64,000 nucleotides of DNA from Pseudomonas cedrina subsp. cedrina (GTDB lineage: Bacteria > Pseudomonadota > Gammaproteobacteria > Pseudomonadales > Pseudomonadaceae): NCBI RefSeq assembly GCF_001983175.1, contig NZ_MNPW01000001.1, positions 558,001 to 622,000 of the forward strand. The letters are read 5' to 3'. Below, piece by piece: positions 7,410 to 15,992 of the stretch. Both the position numbers and the translations under genes were made by a program. Position 1 is the stretch's first letter. Each line of letters opens with the position of its first letter. A model generated the notes under the pieces. It ran no database searches. It saw only the letters and a program-made list of their open reading frames with translations, and was not told the DNA's origin.

Positions 7410-8729
7410 TTAGACCGGCAGTAACACCACCGCTTCCAACCCGCCGCCCTGGCGCTCGGCCAGGGTCAGGCTGCCGCCATGTTCCAGCACAATCGCTCGT
7501 GCGGTAGAGAGCCCAAGCCCGACGCCGCCGGTGCTTTTATTGCGTGAGCCCTCCAGGCGATAAAACGGCAGGAATACATCTTCACGGTGCTTCGCCGGTA
7601 TGCCCGGGCCACGGTCCAGCACGCGAATCACCACTTCGCCCTGTCTGTGCTGCAACTCAATCTGCGGTTCCTTGCCATAGTGGATGGCGTTGTCCATCAG
7701 GTTGGTCATCACCCGTTTGAGGCCCAGGGGCCGGCCGCAGTACACCAGGCGGGGCGGGCCGTTGAAGGTGACATCGATGGCCTGGTCGCGATAATCGTCG
7801 ATCAGGGTTTGCAGCAATTCCGCCAGGTCCAGTTGGGTAGCCTGTTCCAGGCGCGCGTCGTCGCGGAAAAATTCCAGGGCGGTGTTGATCATGGCCTGCA
7901 TTTCATCAACGTCGCGAAACAGTCGCTGCTGCTGGTCGGTGTCTTCGATGAATTCGCCGCGCAGGCGCAGGCGGGTCAGCGGCGCGCGCAAGTCGTGGGA
8001 GATAGCGGCGAGCATTTGCGTGCGGTCCTGAATGAAGTGCCGCAACTGCGCCTGCATGCTGTTGAAGGCAAGAATGGCCTGGCGGATTTCGTGAGGTCCC
8101 ACCGGCTCGATGGGCGGCGCGCGAAAGTCGCTGCCAAAGCGCCGCGCACCTTGGGCGAAGTGTTGCAGCGGGCGAGCCAGGCGGCGGGTCGCTACCAAGG
8201 TGACCAATGCGGTGGAGATCAGCACCAGCAGCACCACGATCAGGCTGCGCGGTCCATCATCCAGCCCCCAACTGCGAGCACCGGTGCTGAACATCAGCCA
8301 GGAGCGATCGGCCAGTTGCATCAACAGCACGTACTGGCCGTTGCCAGCGGGCCAGTCGGCAGGTTCATAGGCTTCCATAGGGCGCGTCGGGCCTTCAAGC
8401 AGGTGCTTGAATACCTGCTCCCCCGTGTTGAAATCCGGGTCAGCGAGCACCGGCAGATCAAACGCTGCCCGCTGCGCCGCCCAAGTCACCCTGAAAGACC
8501 CATCCCCCATCACTTGGGCAAGATGCGCTCGTTGCGCGGGTTCGGCCGCCTCGACCACGCGCACCACCACGGCGACTTTCTCCAGCAGACCGGTTTCGGT
8601 CAGCGGTGGCCTGGCCCAGACCCCGGCCAATTGCACGAACAAGGCGTTGAACGCCAGCGCAGTGATCATCGCGACCAGCACGGTGAGCGCGATCCAGCGC
8701 GCCACCGTGTCGTGCGGTCTGCGGCTCAT
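7410..8729 (-). CDS. Two-component sensor histidine kinase (EnvZ/OmpR-type pair)
   Basis: The protein has 439 aa with two membrane spans (about 12-34 and 161-182) flanking a periplasmic sensor of about 125 residues. It continues with HAMP, HisKA with H245 in ISHDLRAPLTRLRLR, and HATPase (NLMDNAIHYG, DRGPGIP, GGVGLGLS). The 'RAPLTRLRLRGEF' box is typical of the OmpR-class kinases that sense envelope or metabolite cues; the ligand cannot be read from the sequence. The start overlaps the regulator stop by 4 bp, so the pair is one operon. It converges with bphP. Confidence 0.93.
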   Translation of the reverse strand: MSRRPHDTVARWIALTVLVAMITALAFNALFVQLAGVWARPPLTETGLLEKVAVVVRVVEAAEPAQRAHLAQVMGDGSFRVTWAAQRAAFDLPVLADPDFNTGEQVFKHLLEGPTRPMEAYEPADWPAGNGQYVLLMQLADRSWLMFSTGARSWGLDDGPRSLIVVLLVLISTALVTLVATRRLARPLQHFAQGARRFGSDFRAPPIEPVGPHEIRQAILAFNSMQAQLRHFIQDRTQMLAAISHDLRAPLTRLRLRGEFIEDTDQQQRLFRDVDEMQAMINTALEFFRDDARLEQATQLDLAELLQTLIDDYRDQAIDVTFNGPPRLVYCGRPLGLKRVMTNLMDNAIHYGKEPQIELQHRQGEVVIRVLDRGPGIPAKHREDVFLPFYRLEGSRNKSTGGVGLGLSTARAIVLEHGGSLTLAERQGGGLEAVVLLPV

Positions 8730-9436
8730 GAGCGGGTCACGCTGGCGGTGAACTGGTAGCCGCCGTTGCGCACGGTGCGGATCATCGCCGGGCGCTTGGT
8801 ATCGAATTCCAGCTTGCGGCGCAGGCGGCTCACTTGCACGTCGATGCTGCGGTCGAAGGCATCATGGCTATGGCCGCGCGCAAGGTTCAGCAACTGTTCG
8901 CGGGTGAGCACGCGTTGGGGATGCTCGACGAACACCAGCAGCAGGTCGAACTCACCGGACGACAGCGGGATCATCACCTGGTCGGGCGAGCGCAACTCGC
9001 GGCGGGTGAGGTCCAGTTGCCAACCGGCAAAGCGGATCAGCGGACGCGCGGCCTCGCCCATCGGCGGACGGTTCTCACCCGCCCGGCGCAATACCGCACG
9101 CACCCTGGCGAGCAGTTCGCGGGCATCGAAGGGTTTGCTCAGGTAATCATCGGCGCCCATTTCCAGGCCGACCACACGGTCGCTGAGTTCGCCCATGGCA
9201 GTGAGCATGATCACCGGCGTGGCGTATTGCTGGCGCAAGCGCTGGCACAGCAGCAGGCCGTTGTCGCCGGGAAGCATCAGGTCGAGGATGATCAAGTCGG
9301 CGGGCTGCTGCTCCATGGCCGACCACAGCTCGGTGCCACTGGCGACGGTCTGCACCGAATAGCCGTGTTGCAGGAAAAATTTCTTCAGCAGGGCGAGGAC
9401 TTCAAGGTCATCGTCGACGATTAACAGGTGGCTCAC
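8726..9436 (-). CDS. OmpR-family response regulator
   Basis: The protein has 236 aa from a GTG start at 9436. The REC domain has D9/D10 and phospho-Asp52 in LILDLMLPGDNG, with 'KPFDARELLARVRAVLRR'. The C-terminal winged helix ends with the trans_reg_C signature 'DVQVSRLRRKLE...IRTVRNGGYQF'. It partners with the downstream kinase. It is divergent from the MlaA-like gene 163 bp away, which is a reasonable target but this is unproven. Confidence 0.93.
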   Translation of the reverse strand: MSHLLIVDDDLEVLALLKKFFLQHGYSVQTVASGTELWSAMEQQPADLIILDLMLPGDNGLLLCQRLRQQYATPVIMLTAMGELSDRVVGLEMGADDYLSKPFDARELLARVRAVLRRAGENRPPMGEAARPLIRFAGWQLDLTRRELRSPDQVMIPLSSGEFDLLLVFVEHPQRVLTREQLLNLARGHSHDAFDRSIDVQVSRLRRKLEFDTKRPAMIRTVRNGGYQFTASVTRS

Positions 9437-9599
9437 CGGCAGGCTTCACTGGGCTGGGACAAGGCGCCATCTAAAACTATTCGACGCGGCCCGTCATATA
9501 TTTCAACCGTGCAATAAAGCGTCAACAGCGCAATAAACCGGACATCTTTGCGCAAGGCGCCCATGCCAGCATCGGCCTCCTTTTTGCGGAGACTGTGCC

Positions 9600-10388
9600 A
9601 TGCACTCGTTGACCTCCCCCCGGCATCTGGCCCGCCAGGCCGTGCTGTTACTGACGATGTCTTACCTGACCGGCTGTGCCAGCCCGGCCCCGGTAACCCC
9701 CACCACCCGCTGCGCGCAGGTGGACCACCCGGTGTATGACCCGGCCGAACCGGTCAACCGCGGGGTGTTTGCGTTCAACCGTGCGGTGGACGATTACGCC
9801 CTCGCGCCTGTAGCGCGTGGTTACCGCTACCTGCCGGATTTTTTCCAGCAGGGTGTGCATAACTTCGCGAGCAACTTCAGTGAGCCGAAGGTCTTTATCA
9901 ACGACCTGCTGCAAGGCAACCCGCGGCGTTCGGTCAACACCCTGGGGCGCTTCGCCGTGAACACGACCGTGGGCGTGGTGGGGCTGTTCGATGTGTCGGA
10001 CCGCCTGGGCATCCCACGTCACACCGCCGACTTCGGCCAGACATTCGGCGTGTGGGGCATGGGCAACGGCCCCATTGTCGAACTGCCTTTGCTGGGCACC
10101 AGCAACAGCCGGGATGTGGCGGGCAAGGTCTTGAGCTTCCTCGTGTCGCCACTGGGGGACAGCGATACGGTGCAGGCCCTGGGCACCATCAGCCTGGTCG
10201 GCGGTACGGTGGATACACGGGCGTCACTGTTGCCGCTTACCGACAGCCTGCAAAAAATGCCGGATTACTACAGCGCATTGCGTAACGTGGTGGCGCAAAA
10301 CCGGGCTGCTTTTGTGCGTGAAGGCCAGGAAGGCGCGACATCCCCGGCACTCGAGGGTTGTGCGAACAAAGCCTCGGATGATTTTTAA
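9600..10388 (+). CDS. MlaA/VacJ-family outer-membrane lipoprotein
   Basis: The protein has 262 aa. Its lipobox 'LTGC' has Cys26. It has the MlaA signatures 'YDPAEPVNRGVFAFNRAVDDY', 'FFQQGVHNFASNFSEPKVFINDLLQGN' and 'RFAVNTTVGVVGLFDV...FGQTFGVWG'. MlaA sits in the outer membrane and moves mislocalised phospholipids toward the periplasmic MlaC shuttle. No mla transport genes are adjacent, so this may be a paralogue of the main mlaA rather than the canonical copy. It is divergent from the two-component operon. Confidence 0.88.
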   Translation: MHSLTSPRHLARQAVLLLTMSYLTGCASPAPVTPTTRCAQVDHPVYDPAEPVNRGVFAFNRAVDDYALAPVARGYRYLPDFFQQGVHNFASNFSEPKVFINDLLQGNPRRSVNTLGRFAVNTTVGVVGLFDVSDRLGIPRHTADFGQTFGVWGMGNGPIVELPLLGTSNSRDVAGKVLSFLVSPLGDSDTVQALGTISLVGGTVDTRASLLPLTDSLQKMPDYYSALRNVVAQNRAAFVREGQEGATSPALEGCANKASDDF

Positions 10389-10452
10389 AACGCGCTCACA
10401 ATGGGAGTCACATCTTGCAGCATGGCGTTTATCGCCGACAGGCTGCGGAGCC

Positions 10453-10504
10453 TATAAGTTTGGGTTCACTTCGCTCCTGAAGGTGAAGTGATCCTCTACT
10501 TATA
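10453..10504 (+). promoter_or_regulatory. Long leader hairpin upstream of 67-aa ORF
   Basis: Nested inverted repeats TATAAGT/ACTTATA (10453-10459, 10498-10504) and TCACTTC/GAAGTGA (10466-10472, 10485-10491), with extra GG/CC pairs between them, give about 16 bp of stem. It ends 2 nt before the AGAAGGA Shine-Dalgarno of the ORF at 10518. There is no T-run. It could be a leader element or a terminator for the preceding lipoprotein gene. Confidence 0.5.
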
Positions 10505-10517
10505 GAAGGAAACATCC

Positions 10518-10721
10518 ATGCTTAGCGCTATCAACCACTCACTGGGCAGCTTTCATTACCAACCCCTGCAGCAGGATGCTGCGGAGCCCCAGCGCAGGAA
10601 GCGCAGCATTGACGATACGCAAATGAACGTCGCTGACCCTAACAGCACCGGGAACACCAACAACAACCGAAGCAAACCCAGAGGCCAGTTGACAGGTCTG
10701 GGCGGGGGCCAACTGCTTTAA
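10518..10721 (+). CDS. Small hydrophilic protein, unknown
   Basis: The protein has 67 aa. ATG 10518 has a good Shine-Dalgarno (GAAGGA, 7-8 nt spacing), and the ORF lies between a leader hairpin and a terminator-like hairpin, which supports a real gene. The product starts 'MLSAINHSLGSFHY', carries a basic patch RRKRS, and ends in an Asn/Gly-rich tail with 'GQLTGLGGGQLL'. It has no membrane segment, signal or cysteine. I recognise no family. Its separate transcription unit and polar sequence would fit a secreted or regulatory peptide, but nothing proves that. Confidence 0.55.
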   Translation: MLSAINHSLGSFHYQPLQQDAAEPQRRKRSIDDTQMNVADPNSTGNTNNNRSKPRGQLTGLGGGQLL

Positions 10722-10730
10722 CCGCATCAT

Positions 10731-10756
10731 ACGAAGGGCAGTGCACGGCCCTTCGT
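10731..10756 (+). terminator. Terminator-like hairpin after 67-aa ORF
   Basis: A 9-bp perfect stem (10731-10739 with 10748-10756) and 8-nt loop lie 10 bp after the ORF stop, followed by a weak pyrimidine tract. Confidence 0.55.
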
Positions 10757-10830
10757 ACTCTCCTTAACAAAACCATGACATTCCCTGAGTTAATCTTGCC
10801 GGTTCAATCCAGCCTGGAATCCTTGCCTGC

Positions 10831-12723
10831 ATGCCGCACAACGACACACTGCCCGACGTACTCGCAGGCCCACTGCTGAGGCGCCTCGAACCTCGGCGCC
10901 TGGTGTTGTGGCTGGTGGGAAGCCGTGGATTGGAATTGAAGCTGAAGTTGCATCTACCCACGCAGACACTGGAGATCCACCTGGACAGCTGCCAGGTTGT
11001 CCCCGTCGGTCGCCAGGCGTTTATCCACCTGATCGATGTGCCTCTGGACGACGCGCTGCCGCCTGACGTGGTGATCAGCTACGACCTGCTGGTTGACGAC
11101 GCTGGCATTGCCGAATGGGCACCGCACCTGCTGTATACCAACACCCAATACCCCAGTTTCGTATTGCACAGCCGTATCCATCAATTGGTGCATGGCTCAT
11201 GTCGCAAACCCCATCACAGCGCCGACGAGGGTCTGCTGTGTGTCGACCGCCTGCTGGCCGATGCCAGGACTGCGGCCGACCGCCCAGCCTTGCTGATGAT
11301 GAGCGGCGATCAGGTCTACGCCGACGACGTGGCCGGGCCGATGCTGCGTGCGATACACGCGTTGATCGCGCGCCTGGGCCTGTTCGATGAGTACCTGGAG
11401 GGTGCCGTAGTCGATGACAGCGCCAGCCTCTACGGCCACAGCGCCAGCTATTACCATCGCGCCGACTTGCTGCCGGCGCTGGACAGTAACGAAACCCTGC
11501 GCGAACGCTTCTTTGGTGGGGTAAAGAAGCCGATCTTCACCAGCAGCACCGCCGACAATCACTTGGTGACCTTCGCTGAGGTCATCGCAATGTATCTGCT
11601 GGTGTGGTCGCCGACGCCTTGGACACTGATCTCGCCCGTGCCTGTGCAACTGAACGCAGAACGACAGCAACGCTACGCACGCGAACAGGTGCAGATCGAC
11701 CGATTCCGCGACGGCCTGCCCGGTGTCGCGCGGGTCTTCGCTCACTTGTCGACGCTGATGATCTTTGACGATCACGACATTACCGACGACTGGAACCTGA
11801 GCGCCCAATGGGAAGAGACTGCCTACGGCCATCCATTCTCCAAGCGCATCATCGGCAATGCCTTGCTTGCCTACCTGCTCTGCCAGGGCTGGGGCAACCA
11901 ACCGGATGTGTTTGGCGAGCTGATCGGCCAAACCCAGGCGCTCACTGCCAAGCCCCAGGCCAACCACCTGGACGCCGCCGCGCAGGATGAACTGCTCGAA
12001 GCGCTGCTGAAATTCCAGCGTTGGCATTACGTACTGCCCACCACGCCCGCCCTGGTGGTGCTCGACACCCGCACCCGCCGTTGGCGCAGCGAGTTCACTC
12101 TCAAGCAACCGTCCGGCCTATTGGACTGGGAGGCCTTGAGCGAACTGCAACAGGAACTGCTGGACCATCCATCGGCCATTATCGTCTCGCCCGCCCCGAT
12201 CTTTGGCGTCAAGCTGATCGAGACCGTGCAGAAAATCTTCAGCTGGTGCGGCCATCCGTTGCTGGTGGATGCAGAAAACTGGATGGCTCATCGCGGCGGC
12301 GCCCAGGTAATCCTCAATATCTTCCGTCACTCGCGCACGCCGGGTAACTACGTGGTCCTCTCGGGCGACGTGCACTACTCGTTCGTCTACGAAGTGCTGA
12401 TCCGCCATCGCAACGCCGGCCCGCGCATTTGGCAGATCACCAGCAGCGGCATCAAGAACCAATTCCCGCCGCGCCTGCTGGAATGGTTCGACCGCCTCAA
12501 TCGCTGGCTCTACTCACCGCGCTCCCCCCTGAACTGGTTCACCCGCCGGCGCACCATGCAGGTGGTGCCGCATATTCCGGAGCACGCCGAGGCCGGCGAA
12601 CGCTTATGGAATTCGGCGGGAATTGGCCAAGTGTTTTTCAACGAGCAGGGCCAGCCTGAGGCGATTTACCAGCACAACGCGGATGGGAGGGTGCGGACGA
12701 GGATGGTGGCGCCGAAACGGTAG
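10831..12723 (+). CDS. PhoD-like metallophosphatase family protein
   Basis: The protein has 630 aa. It shows PhoD-type metal-binding blocks in order: 'MMSGDQVYADD', 'MIFDDHDITDDWNL' and 'VLSGDVHYSFVYEV'. It has no Tat or Sec signal, unlike classical alkaline phosphatase PhoD, so it probably acts in the cytosol; its substrate is unknown. It is larger than PhoD, with an N-terminal beta-rich part (residues about 1-110) before the catalytic domain. No good Shine-Dalgarno precedes ATG 10831, so the start is tentative. It stands alone between a small ORF and a cyclase gene. Confidence 0.82.
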   Translation: MPHNDTLPDVLAGPLLRRLEPRRLVLWLVGSRGLELKLKLHLPTQTLEIHLDSCQVVPVGRQAFIHLIDVPLDDALPPDVVISYDLLVDDAGIAEWAPHLLYTNTQYPSFVLHSRIHQLVHGSCRKPHHSADEGLLCVDRLLADARTAADRPALLMMSGDQVYADDVAGPMLRAIHALIARLGLFDEYLEGAVVDDSASLYGHSASYYHRADLLPALDSNETLRERFFGGVKKPIFTSSTADNHLVTFAEVIAMYLLVWSPTPWTLISPVPVQLNAERQQRYAREQVQIDRFRDGLPGVARVFAHLSTLMIFDDHDITDDWNLSAQWEETAYGHPFSKRIIGNALLAYLLCQGWGNQPDVFGELIGQTQALTAKPQANHLDAAAQDELLEALLKFQRWHYVLPTTPALVVLDTRTRRWRSEFTLKQPSGLLDWEALSELQQELLDHPSAIIVSPAPIFGVKLIETVQKIFSWCGHPLLVDAENWMAHRGGAQVILNIFRHSRTPGNYVVLSGDVHYSFVYEVLIRHRNAGPRIWQITSSGIKNQFPPRLLEWFDRLNRWLYSPRSPLNWFTRRRTMQVVPHIPEHAEAGERLWNSAGIGQVFFNEQGQPEAIYQHNADGRVRTRMVAPKR

Positions 12724-12859
12724 CCAATAGCCATCTTTTTTAGGCGTACATCTGCCCTATTCAAAGCGTCCAAGTCCCGATGTACAGTAGCCCCAGCCAC
12801 GGAGTATCGGCGACAACAGGGGCAGGCCTTGAATGCCTGCCCACGCAAGGAATGCGCTG

Positions 12860-13873
12860 ATGGACGATACCTCCGACACAAATCCGCTGAAGCAGGATTT
12901 CTCTCACTTCAACGCGGACATGCTGCACACCGTCCTCGAACTGGTCAGTGACGGGATCTGGGATTGGAACGCCAATACCGGGTTCGTCTACCGCAACCCC
13001 GGCTGGTACGAAATGCTGGGCTATCACCGCCATACGCTGGAAAACAGCGTATTCACTTGGGAGAGCGTGATCCATCCGGAGGATTATCCCCAGGTGATGA
13101 AGCGGTTCGACGACTACATCCACCGTCGCGCCCCCTATTACCAGGTCGAGTACCGCTGCCGCAAAAAGGATGGCAGCTACCTATGGATCGAAGACCGGGG
13201 CTACGTGATTGCGCGCAATGCTGACGGCTCGGTGGCACGCATGGTGGGCGCCCACCGCGATATTCATAGCAGAAAATGCTCACTCGAGCAGTTGGAGCGA
13301 CGCAACCAATCCCTCGAGGCCCTGGTAGCAGAACGCACACGTGAGCTGTCGCGGGTCAATCGGCAGTTGCAATTGCAGCTTGATGAAAACCGCTCCCTGG
13401 CCGAACGAGATGCCTTGACCTTGGTTGCCAACCGCTACCGCCTGGAAAAAGTACTGCTGGAAGAGAGCGCCCGCGCGCAGCGCTTTCGCCTGCCGCTGGC
13501 TCTGATTGCGATAGATGTCGATGACTTCAAGCCGATCAATGACCAGCACGGCCATGGAGTGGGTGACCAGACGCTGGTTCAGTTGGCAGAGTGCCTGGAA
13601 AGCTGCGTTCGCCCGGGTGACCTCTTGGCCAGATGGGGTGGCGATGAATTCATGCTGGTCCTGCCCAAGACTTCCTTGAAGGCCGCGAAGGCACTGGCGC
13701 AGAGCATCCGCCAGGCACTAAGCAACCGCCCGCACACGGGCGGTTTCAAGATTACCGTGAGCCTGGGCGTGGCTGAACGCCGAATGGATGAATCCCCCGC
13801 CGACCTGATGGCGCGTGCCGATCAGGCGTTGTATCGCGCCAAGGCGGCGGGGAAGGATGGCGTGTCGGAATAA
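12860..13873 (+). CDS. PAS-GGDEF diguanylate cyclase
   Basis: From ATG 12860 (AAGGA 9 nt upstream) the protein has 337 aa. A PAS fold at about 20-138 (DGIWDWNANTGFVYRNPGWYEMLGY, PAC 'YRCRKKDGSYLWIEDRGYV') is followed by a coiled-coil linker (about 140-185) and a GGDEF domain. The active-site GGDEF is at 260-264, and an inhibitory I-site RPGD at 251-254 stands exactly five residues before it. It makes cyclic di-GMP, is soluble, and is feedback-inhibited. The PAS type does not reveal a ligand. It stands alone. Confidence 0.93.
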   Translation: MDDTSDTNPLKQDFSHFNADMLHTVLELVSDGIWDWNANTGFVYRNPGWYEMLGYHRHTLENSVFTWESVIHPEDYPQVMKRFDDYIHRRAPYYQVEYRCRKKDGSYLWIEDRGYVIARNADGSVARMVGAHRDIHSRKCSLEQLERRNQSLEALVAERTRELSRVNRQLQLQLDENRSLAERDALTLVANRYRLEKVLLEESARAQRFRLPLALIAIDVDDFKPINDQHGHGVGDQTLVQLAECLESCVRPGDLLARWGGDEFMLVLPKTSLKAAKALAQSIRQALSNRPHTGGFKITVSLGVAERRMDESPADLMARADQALYRAKAAGKDGVSE

Positions 13874-14041
13874 CGCCTCGCGCTGTTATCGCACCGGCAG
13901 CGCGTTCATTTGAGCCGCAAAGGACCTTCAGGCAAGAGCTCCTTCCGATTTGGAATGACCCGGCGACTTTATTTCGTTTGCGGCAGGGACGGGCGCCCGG
14001 CTTAGATAAAAACACGCCCGCCACTGCCGAGTCGCCGATTC

Positions 14042-15292
14042 ATGAGCCGCGAAACCATCAGCCAGTCGATTTCCATCGTTCACCCCATCAGCCTCAGCCA
14101 TGGTAAAAATGCCGAGGTCTGGGACACCTCGGGCAAACGCTATATCGACTTTGTAGGCGGCATCGGTGTGCTCAACCTCGGCCATTGCCACCCCGGCGTG
14201 GTGGAGGCGATTCGTGAACAGGCCACTCGGCTGACGCACTACGCGTTCAACGCTGCCCCACATGCGCCCTACATCGAGCTGATGGACCGTCTGACCGCGT
14301 TCGTCCCGGTGGACTACCCCATCAGCGGCATGCTGACTAACAGCGGCGCAGAGGCTGCGGAAAATGGGCTGAAAATCGTACGCGGCGCCACCGGTCGCAC
14401 GGCGGTGATTGCGTTTGACGGTGCCTTTCACGGCCGCACCCTGGCCACGCTCAACCTCAACGGCAAGGTTGCGCCCTACAAGCAAAAGGTCGGCGTACTA
14501 CCTGGCCCTGTGTATCACCTGCCCTACCCCAGCGCTGATAACGACGTGAGCTGCGCCGAGGCGCTGAAAGCCATGGACCGCCTGTTCAGCGTGGAAATCG
14601 ACGTCAACGATGTGGCCTGTTTCATCATTGAGCCGGTGCAGGGCGAAGCAGGGTTCCTGGCATTGGACCGCGAATTCGCCCAGGCCCTGCGGCGCTTTTG
14701 TGATGAGAAAAATATCCTGTTGATTGCCGATGAGATCCAATCGGGCTTCGGCCGTACCGGCCGGCGCTTTGCCTTCTCGCGCCTGGGGATCGAACCGGAC
14801 TTGATCCTGCTCGGTAAAAGCATCGCCGGCGGTATGCCGCTGGGCGCAGTCGTTGGGCGCAAAGCGCTGATGGACAACCTGCCCAAAGGCGGCCTGGGTG
14901 GCACCTATTCCGGCAACCCCATCGCCTGTGCGGCGGCATTGGCCACGCTGGATGCAATGACCGACGGACACCTGAAAGCCTGGGGCTCACACCAGGAAGA
15001 AGCCATCGTCAGCCGTTATGAAACCTGGCGGGCCCAAGGCCTCACGCCTTACCTCGGGCGCCTGACCGGCGTCGGTGCCATGCGCGGCATTGAGCTGGCC
15101 AACCCTGACGGTACCCCCGCGCCAAATGCGCTGGCCCAATTGCTCGGCCTGGCGCGGGACGCCGGCTTGCTGCTGATGCCCAGCGGCAAATCGCGGCACA
15201 TCATCCGTTTGCTGGCACCCCTGACGATAGAGCCTGCGGTATTGGAGGAAGGGCTGGATATTCTTGAGACGTGCCTGAAGCAGTTGGTCTAG
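14042..15292 (+). CDS. amaC: Class III aminotransferase, likely 2-aminoadipate transaminase
   Basis: The protein has 416 aa. PLP motifs: 'SGAEAAENGLKIVRGATGR', Asp230 in LLIADEIQSGFGRTG, and the Schiff-base Lys259 in LLGKSIAGGMPLG. The whole sequence follows closely the P. putida PP_4108 type of enzyme as I recall it (start ETISQSISIVHPI, end HIIRLLAPLTIE...LEEGLDILE), which converts L-2-aminoadipate to 2-oxoadipate in D-lysine catabolism. GabT-like 4-aminobutyrate activity is the main alternative. It is monocistronic, with no lysine genes adjacent. Confidence 0.85.
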   Translation: MSRETISQSISIVHPISLSHGKNAEVWDTSGKRYIDFVGGIGVLNLGHCHPGVVEAIREQATRLTHYAFNAAPHAPYIELMDRLTAFVPVDYPISGMLTNSGAEAAENGLKIVRGATGRTAVIAFDGAFHGRTLATLNLNGKVAPYKQKVGVLPGPVYHLPYPSADNDVSCAEALKAMDRLFSVEIDVNDVACFIIEPVQGEAGFLALDREFAQALRRFCDEKNILLIADEIQSGFGRTGRRFAFSRLGIEPDLILLGKSIAGGMPLGAVVGRKALMDNLPKGGLGGTYSGNPIACAAALATLDAMTDGHLKAWGSHQEEAIVSRYETWRAQGLTPYLGRLTGVGAMRGIELANPDGTPAPNALAQLLGLARDAGLLLMPSGKSRHIIRLLAPLTIEPAVLEEGLDILETCLKQLV

Positions 15293-15342
15293 TCGCTAAA
15301 ATAGCTTACGAGGTACCGTTGATAAGATGCCTCTTGAAGACA

Positions 15343-15360
15343 TGTACGCATTTCTGTACG
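15343..15360. promoter_or_regulatory. Paired TGTACG operator of yefM-yoeB
   Basis: Two TGTACG hexamers (15343-15348 and 15355-15360) are spaced 12 bp centre to centre, 27 bp before the yefM start. The E. coli YefM/YefM-YoeB operator has TGTACA cores with the same spacing, so this is the expected autoregulation site. Confidence 0.7.
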
Positions 15361-15387
15361 TTTCAGCCATCAAATGAGGACATCATC

Positions 15388-15642
15388 ATGGAAACCATCA
15401 ATTACACGAATGCCCGCGCCCATCTGTCCGAAACAATGGACCGGGTTAACGAAGATCACATCCCGCTGCTGCTGACTCGGCAAAAAGGTGAGCCGGTGGT
15501 GATGATTTCGTTATCAGAGTTCAATGCACTTGAAGAGACGGCCTATCTGCTGCGCTCGCCTAAAAACGCCGAACGCCTCATCAATTCAATCAACAGCCTG
15601 CGGGCCGGTAAGGCCAAGCCAAGGCGGTTGATTGAAGAATGA
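15388..15642 (+). CDS. yefM: Antitoxin YefM (Phd/YefM family)
   Basis: From ATG 15388 (GAGGA 7 nt upstream) the protein has 84 aa: 'METINYTNARAHLSETMDRVNEDHIPLLLTRQKGEPVVMISLSEF' split as the usual N-terminal DNA-binding/dimer fold, then a C-terminal tail (ETAYLLRSPKNAERLINSI) that wraps the toxin. It neutralises YoeB and represses the operon. Its stop overlaps the toxin start by 4 bp. A longer frame from 15271 is rejected because the operator and Shine-Dalgarno lie inside it. Confidence 0.95.
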   Translation: METINYTNARAHLSETMDRVNEDHIPLLLTRQKGEPVVMISLSEFNALEETAYLLRSPKNAERLINSINSLRAGKAKPRRLIEE

Positions 15643-15893
15643 ATATACTTTTTACCCCTGATGGCTGGGACGACTACCTGTGGTTTCAACAGAACGACAA
15701 GGCAGGGCTCAAGCGTATAAACCTGTTGATCAAGGCCATTCAGCGCGATCCGTTTGACGGCGTCGGCAAGCCTGAACCACTCAAGCACAACCTGAGTGGT
15801 TTCTGGTCTCGCCGGATCACAGCGGAACACCGCCTGGTATATGGTGTAGAGAACGGTGAGGTACAGATTTTGATGTGTCGCTATCACTACTGA
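15639..15893 (+). CDS. yoeB: Toxin YoeB (RelE superfamily mRNA interferase)
   Basis: The protein has 84 aa, the exact length of E. coli YoeB. All key residues fall at the E. coli positions: Glu46, Arg65, His83 and Tyr84 (ending CRYHY). It cleaves mRNA in the ribosomal A site. It is coupled to yefM by ATGA overlap. The pair looks intact and functional. Confidence 0.96.
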   Translation: MNILFTPDGWDDYLWFQQNDKAGLKRINLLIKAIQRDPFDGVGKPEPLKHNLSGFWSRRITAEHRLVYGVENGEVQILMCRYHY

Positions 15894-15992
15894 AGCCACC
15901 CACCCTCCGGAACCCACCTTGACCTGATCCCCCTCCACCCTGAAAATGCCCGACGCTTTTTTGTCCTCGTTTACTGAAGTAGTGAAATTTCA

